8,366 nucleotides of DNA, from the NCBI GenBank assembly GCA_017648225.1, contig JAGCJE010000096.1, forward strand, positions 1-8,366, in the 5' to 3' direction. The translations under genes were made by a program, and so were the position numbers. The notes under the pieces were generated by a model that saw only the letters and a program-made list of their open reading frames with translations, did no database searches and was not told where the DNA came from. The DNA is from Kiritimatiellia bacterium (GTDB lineage Bacteria > Verrucomicrobiota > Kiritimatiellia > RFP12 > UBA1067). Each line of letters begins with the position of its first letter. The first letter of the stretch is position 1. This document shows, one piece after another, positions 5,801-8,366 of this stretch.

Positions 5801-8366
5801 ACAGGTGGGGCTTAAGTTTTAGAACTGCGAAAAATTATAAGGATGTTAGGTATTTTTATAAGGATGACCTGCATGTAGATGACAGTATGTCTAAAGCGAT
5901 TTCGAAGACTACATGGCATCGTATGGATATCATTTTTGACGATTGGTATGATCATAAAGATGGAGATATCGGTTATTCCACAATTTGGATAGATGGCGTT
6001 AGGGTGGATACATGTAGTACGGCATCAACATTTGCTGCGCCGAATGATTCGCCGCTTAGAGTCGGCGGATTGGCATCCTCTAATCCGCTATATGGCCGTA
6101 TTGACGAAATGCGTGTTAGACAGGGAACGCTTCCTGTAGCATGGATGACTGCTGATTATTTACAGGTTAAAAACACGCTTTATTCATTTGAGGAAACCAA
6201 GGTTACACCTGGAGCGTATTTCAAGAACCGTTGGCTTCGTGAGCCTTCGGTGACGAAGGTGTCGTGGCTTAAAGGCGAAGAGCCTGCCGAGGCGGACGCG
6301 GGCGAGGCCGTTTACGGAGAATCCTACTATACATTCACTTCGGTAACATCGTCGATTACGAATGCTGTTCCGACGGAGTTTGGCGGATATGTGTTTCAGG
6401 GTTGTTTAGACGGGCTTATGCCGATTGAGAACGGGGCGTTCGGATATGAGCCTTTGAGAGGAGCGGAGGTCGATGTCGTTATTACGAACGAATCTCCCGA
6501 CAGCAATCTTGGCGGCTCTACCGGCAATCCGACGCTCGGCGGGCGCGTACTTTTAGCGAATGACTGGGGTATGGGACAAGGGGCGATTACAGGTCAGGAT
6601 TATTCGAATACAAATTCAGCTAACAGTACGTATTGGGTGCATAGTGATCCTGTAAGTGTTGCTAATGCGCCGTATTTAAATAAAACCACTCAAAATGAAT
6701 TGTGTTCTTCTAGCGCAGTGCATGATCTGTGCGGCGGCACTACTATTTGGCATTTGAATAATATTCATATCGGAAATCTTTTTATGGGGGATGGTTCGTT
6801 AGGAATTGTTTCAAAATACAATTATCTCCCTTGGTCGACAGAAGCGTTACCTAACAGCGAGCAGACCGAATCTTCGCATCTTATTATGCGTAATGTTGCG
6901 GACGCCGCGATTTATTCGCCGTGCTATACGAACGGTATCGGTACAGTTTACTTCGATGCGGTTAATGCTCTTGCGGGGGTAGATGGTTCCGAGTATAAGA
7001 TCGTTGTTGAAATTTGTACTAATACGACTAACGGCATCAATGTTCCTAGCGATGAAAATATAGCGCTGCGCGTGCCGACGCGCTTAGAGGAGCGCGTAGA
7101 TGAGGAGGGTAATCCCGTTTTAGGCGAGAACGGAGTGCCGTTGTACGATGAGATGCCCGGTTATACCAACCGCTATGAATTCGCCGATTGGAAGCCTGTT
7201 AAGATTTTTGCGCTTAAGAGGGACGGAACGCCCAACTTCATCGCTCCCGTAGAGGGCGGGGAATTGGCTCTCGATATCGCTAACGGCGGAAGTGTAAGGA
7301 ATTTCTACCGCGTATACGCGAAGCTCAACTATAACGGGCCTATCCGCTTTAGAATCAGACGAGTTTCTATTGATGACGGTGCGGGCGAAGACGGCGCGTT
7401 CATCCTTATTGATAACGTCATCGCGTCGTATCCATCGATGAGGATGGATCTAGAGACGTACGGCACGTTTGATCCCGCAAAGCTCGGCAAGAGCACTCTC
7501 GGATTTGAAGGCGCGTTCGACATACCGTTCCCGTCGGTGAAGGACGAGATTATCGGCCGCGCGAAGCCGGTATATACCGTTTCGGCCGCCGATCCCGACG
7601 CCGATACGGGCAAATTCGTCGTGGCGTCGAAGATGTTCTACCGCTGGCGCTATCTTGAGCAGCAGGTGAGCGAATGGAAGGGCGTAACTCTCGACCATAA
7701 GAACGGGTTTAAGGCCGTCGAAGCCATGAAGCTCGAGAAAGATAAGCCCGGCGATATCGAGTATTACTTCGTTTCGTGGCTTAACGCGCCTTTTTACGAT
7801 TATGTCGACTATTCGGGCGCAGATTTGAAACTCGGCGGCTATTACAGCGAGAATACTGCCCAGGTAACAAACCGCTTCGATTCGGCGACGAAGCTCGAGA
7901 GCTGCGGAAATGACTGGTTTATCCGTCTTCGCGAAGGCAGGAGCAACTTTGAGCGCGTTAACCTCGTTATCACAGAAAAGATTGAAGACGATTACACGGA
8001 TACCGTTTACAAGACGAATTCAATTCCGATGGAACTCGTCGGCGAGGGGATGTGGCGCGGTCTTTATCAGACGCTAGACAAGAACGATAACGGTATTGAA
8101 TACCGCCTTGAGTTCATGAACGAGCAGGTGAGCGGAGCTACGGAGCGCAATCTGACGACGAATTACTTCAAGATCGCCGAAAACTGGACGAAGCTCCCTG
8201 TCACCGACAAGCTTACCGCGACCGCGACGCCCGAGTATTCGACCCTTCCTGTCGACGGCGTTACGGGTTATCTCCTTTTCCAGATCGACGAAGAGACGAA
8301 GGCGATGACGATAGTCCGCGCCGATTACCAGAATTTCAACACGTGGAGCGACGCGAACAACAAGAA
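2872..8366 (+). CDS. Giant exported mosaic protein: glycine-rich x2, Ig-like x2, DUF2341, LamG-like (3' end beyond window)
   Basis: The frame is open for 1831 codons to the window edge. The start at 2872 follows an in-frame stop (2860-2862) and has AAAGG (2861-2865) 6 bases upstream. Residues 1 to about 28 are a signal peptide (MRLISARGLFKTL, then AFTAVIGSLFARGAS). Residues 59-323 and 337-586 are two glycine-rich domains, each with an LVVGGG strand near the front and GSG(V/I)V(I)IR at the end. Residues 597-662 (YDG near the start, DAGTY, GYKW) and 668-745 (PTEAGEY, TNNFT) look like bacterial Ig-like domains. Residues 764-860 match DUF2341 (FPMLIKI, GSDIRFIDSNG, WVKVP). Residues 866-1102 match a LamG/concanavalin-like jelly roll (VGVWHMDD, ASFWVYL, IWIDGVRVD, GRIDEMRV). 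From about 1103 on I recognise no family; it reads as more beta-rich modules, for example around IYSPCYTN (1347-1354) and FILIDNVIASYP (1510-1521). No catalytic site is visible. An adhesive, carbohydrate-binding or structural surface role is inferred. Confidence 0.9.
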   Translation, partial: MRLISARGLFKTLTAFTAVIGSLFARGASFEVASPADIEKYAAATGGDEVRKIDNGDGTIDFIHIFTNTASTANFTVPAMNAIRSASGRILVVGGGAGGSGDCGGGGGAGGLIYKDAINLASGTVTVGAGGAQSESGATGNNGENTVLTLGSTTYTALGGGTGGKWGAYAGVDGGSGGGSSSGDTNQNTPGQGLQSSSASGGFGNSGGRGGPNDMGGGGGGAGSAGVDATGEIAGDGGEGLEYDISGEMAFYAAGGGGAATHGRTLGKGGSGIGGDGLNNKGANPAGAGKAGTGSGGGGGGGGGSGTSIGGAGGSGVVIIRYAVKTPIDVSENVQNKVYSFKDTASGTIFNLPKAVKADVLVVGGGGAGANPGAASNAQGGAGGGGAGGMIEAQGVYLEAGSYDIIVGNGGISPSAQGTGGNGEASKILFSGIAKYEALGGGGGGIKSAGNNGGSGGGGSKADGGAGTSGQGFAGGNGLHNRAGGGGGGAGGNGGDTTALNIAGIGGFGKASSITGPEVIYAAGGGGGTRAGAASALGGSGIGGNGGYSGGAATDGKKNTGSGGGGGSLDTKGGDGGSGIVIIRVIDVMPDRPDENYDFDYDGKKHVIYKGGNGVTITKDGVEVSEIAVKDAGTYNYEVTLKEGYKWGDLTDNSPINVTVTVSAPQVTVESLSIEQWQAGQTPKKPNVVTTPFQVGESDYIVKYSPKGVNNWTEAAPTEAGEYDVTIEFKETNNFTVTGTIRVTSVTLWAWNDSDKYLDSLGYHAKITINATNETPLVNFPMLIKIKEGTPKGFEYKYANPDGSDIRFIDSNGNILAHEIDTWDTAGESIFWVKVPQYFKGATITMCWGELVDKIVPAAKDPKEVWSEYVGVWHMDDAEDAKNGGVGTFGSNTSEYNGPIGKARGNKSNSGGAILSATNRESIDAMNTLNGNTDPESGAERGSHSKTFTASFWVYLTGDSSANAMIISRKTSTGDQDRWGLSFRTAKNYKDVRYFYKDDLHVDDSMSKAISKTTWHRMDIIFDDWYDHKDGDIGYSTIWIDGVRVDTCSTASTFAAPNDSPLRVGGLASSNPLYGRIDEMRVRQGTLPVAWMTADYLQVKNTLYSFEETKVTPGAYFKNRWLREPSVTKVSWLKGEEPAEADAGEAVYGESYYTFTSVTSSITNAVPTEFGGYVFQGCLDGLMPIENGAFGYEPLRGAEVDVVITNESPDSNLGGSTGNPTLGGRVLLANDWGMGQGAITGQDYSNTNSANSTYWVHSDPVSVANAPYLNKTTQNELCSSSAVHDLCGGTTIWHLNNIHIGNLFMGDGSLGIVSKYNYLPWSTEALPNSEQTESSHLIMRNVADAAIYSPCYTNGIGTVYFDAVNALAGVDGSEYKIVVEICTNTTNGINVPSDENIALRVPTRLEERVDEEGNPVLGENGVPLYDEMPGYTNRYEFADWKPVKIFALKRDGTPNFIAPVEGGELALDIANGGSVRNFYRVYAKLNYNGPIRFRIRRVSIDDGAGEDGAFILIDNVIASYPSMRMDLETYGTFDPAKLGKSTLGFEGAFDIPFPSVKDEIIGRAKPVYTVSAADPDADTGKFVVASKMFYRWRYLEQQVSEWKGVTLDHKNGFKAVEAMKLEKDKPGDIEYYFVSWLNAPFYDYVDYSGADLKLGGYYSENTAQVTNRFDSATKLESCGNDWFIRLREGRSNFERVNLVITEKIEDDYTDTVYKTNSIPMELVGEGMWRGLYQTLDKNDNGIEYRLEFMNEQVSGATERNLTTNYFKIAENWTKLPVTDKLTATATPEYSTLPVDGVTGYLLFQIDEETKAMTIVRADYQNFNTWSDANNK
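3046..3840 (+). repeat. First glycine-rich domain repeat (residues 59-323)
   Basis: The domain opens with a beta strand (DFIHIFTN), then ILVVGGGAGG (90-99), AGGLI, TVTVGAGG, TALGGGTGG, GGSGGGSS, PGQG, YAAGGGG, GGSGIGGDG and ends GGSGVVIIRYA. This motif order is typical of the bacterial and phage glycine-rich domain resembling that of ALK/LTK receptors, thought to pack polyglycine-II helices. The longest run is nine glycines at residues 296-304. Confidence 0.8.
3880..4629 (+). repeat. Second glycine-rich domain repeat (residues 337-586)
   Basis: It repeats the order of the first copy: VYSFKDTASGT, VLVVGGGGAG, AGGMI, DIIVGNGG, EALGGGGGG, GGSGGGGS, SGQGFAGG, YAAGGGGG, GGSGIGGNG, NTGSGGGGG and GGSGIVIIRVI. 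DNA similarity is patchy (shared blocks such as GTTGTTATTATCCGT against ATTGTTATTATCCGT), so the duplication is old or the copies were acquired separately. Confidence 0.8.

Noticed and set aside
7329..7698. - strand open frames near the end of the window
   Set aside because: Antisense shadows of the giant gene, where GC-rich codons suppress stops on the other strand.

Overview
The window holds one complete gene and the first 5.5 kb of a very large second gene, both on the + strand. A repeat- and palindrome-rich non-coding interval of about 0.83 kb separates them. Both proteins start with a clear Sec-type signal peptide, so both are probably exported. I cannot assign an enzymatic activity to either. 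The style of the large protein suggests a gut- or rumen-type member of Verrucomicrobiota, perhaps Kiritimatiellia or a relative. It combines tandem polyglycine-rich domains, Ig-like domains, DUF2341 and a LamG-like jelly roll, in a genome of medium GC. This taxonomic guess comes from protein style only; no marker gene is present.

Layout. Bases 1-205 are non-coding: a degenerate tandem repeat with a 9-bp period, then a good sigma70-type promoter (TTGCAT, 17 bp, TATAAT). Bases 206-2044 encode a 612-residue exported protein with an internal YTWTG..W..NW motif. Bases 2045-2871 carry, in order: a pair of strong hairpins between 9-bp direct repeats; a 124-bp branched (cloverleaf-like) palindrome also bounded by 9-bp direct repeats; a small CCC-TAC-GGG hairpin inside an ACACGAAA repeat; a 131-bp imperfect hairpin whose ends fit the integron attC core consensus; a featureless stretch; and a second promoter. 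An inverted GCGGTACACGAAA(A)GC pair brackets most of this interval. Bases 2872-8366 are the open 5' part (1831 codons, no stop reached) of a giant exported mosaic protein.

How the parts relate. Each gene has its own promoter-like sequence, so they are probably separate transcription units. No intrinsic terminator with a T-tract is visible after the first gene. Both products look like surface or secreted binding or structural proteins, not enzymes. The large one could bind a polysaccharide or another surface through its LamG-like domain, with the glycine-rich and Ig-like parts as stalk or scaffold; this is inference.

The most unusual DNA is the intergenic palindrome mosaic, which looks like accumulated small non-autonomous elements or structured elements. 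I see no transposase, integrase, CRISPR, tRNA or rRNA.
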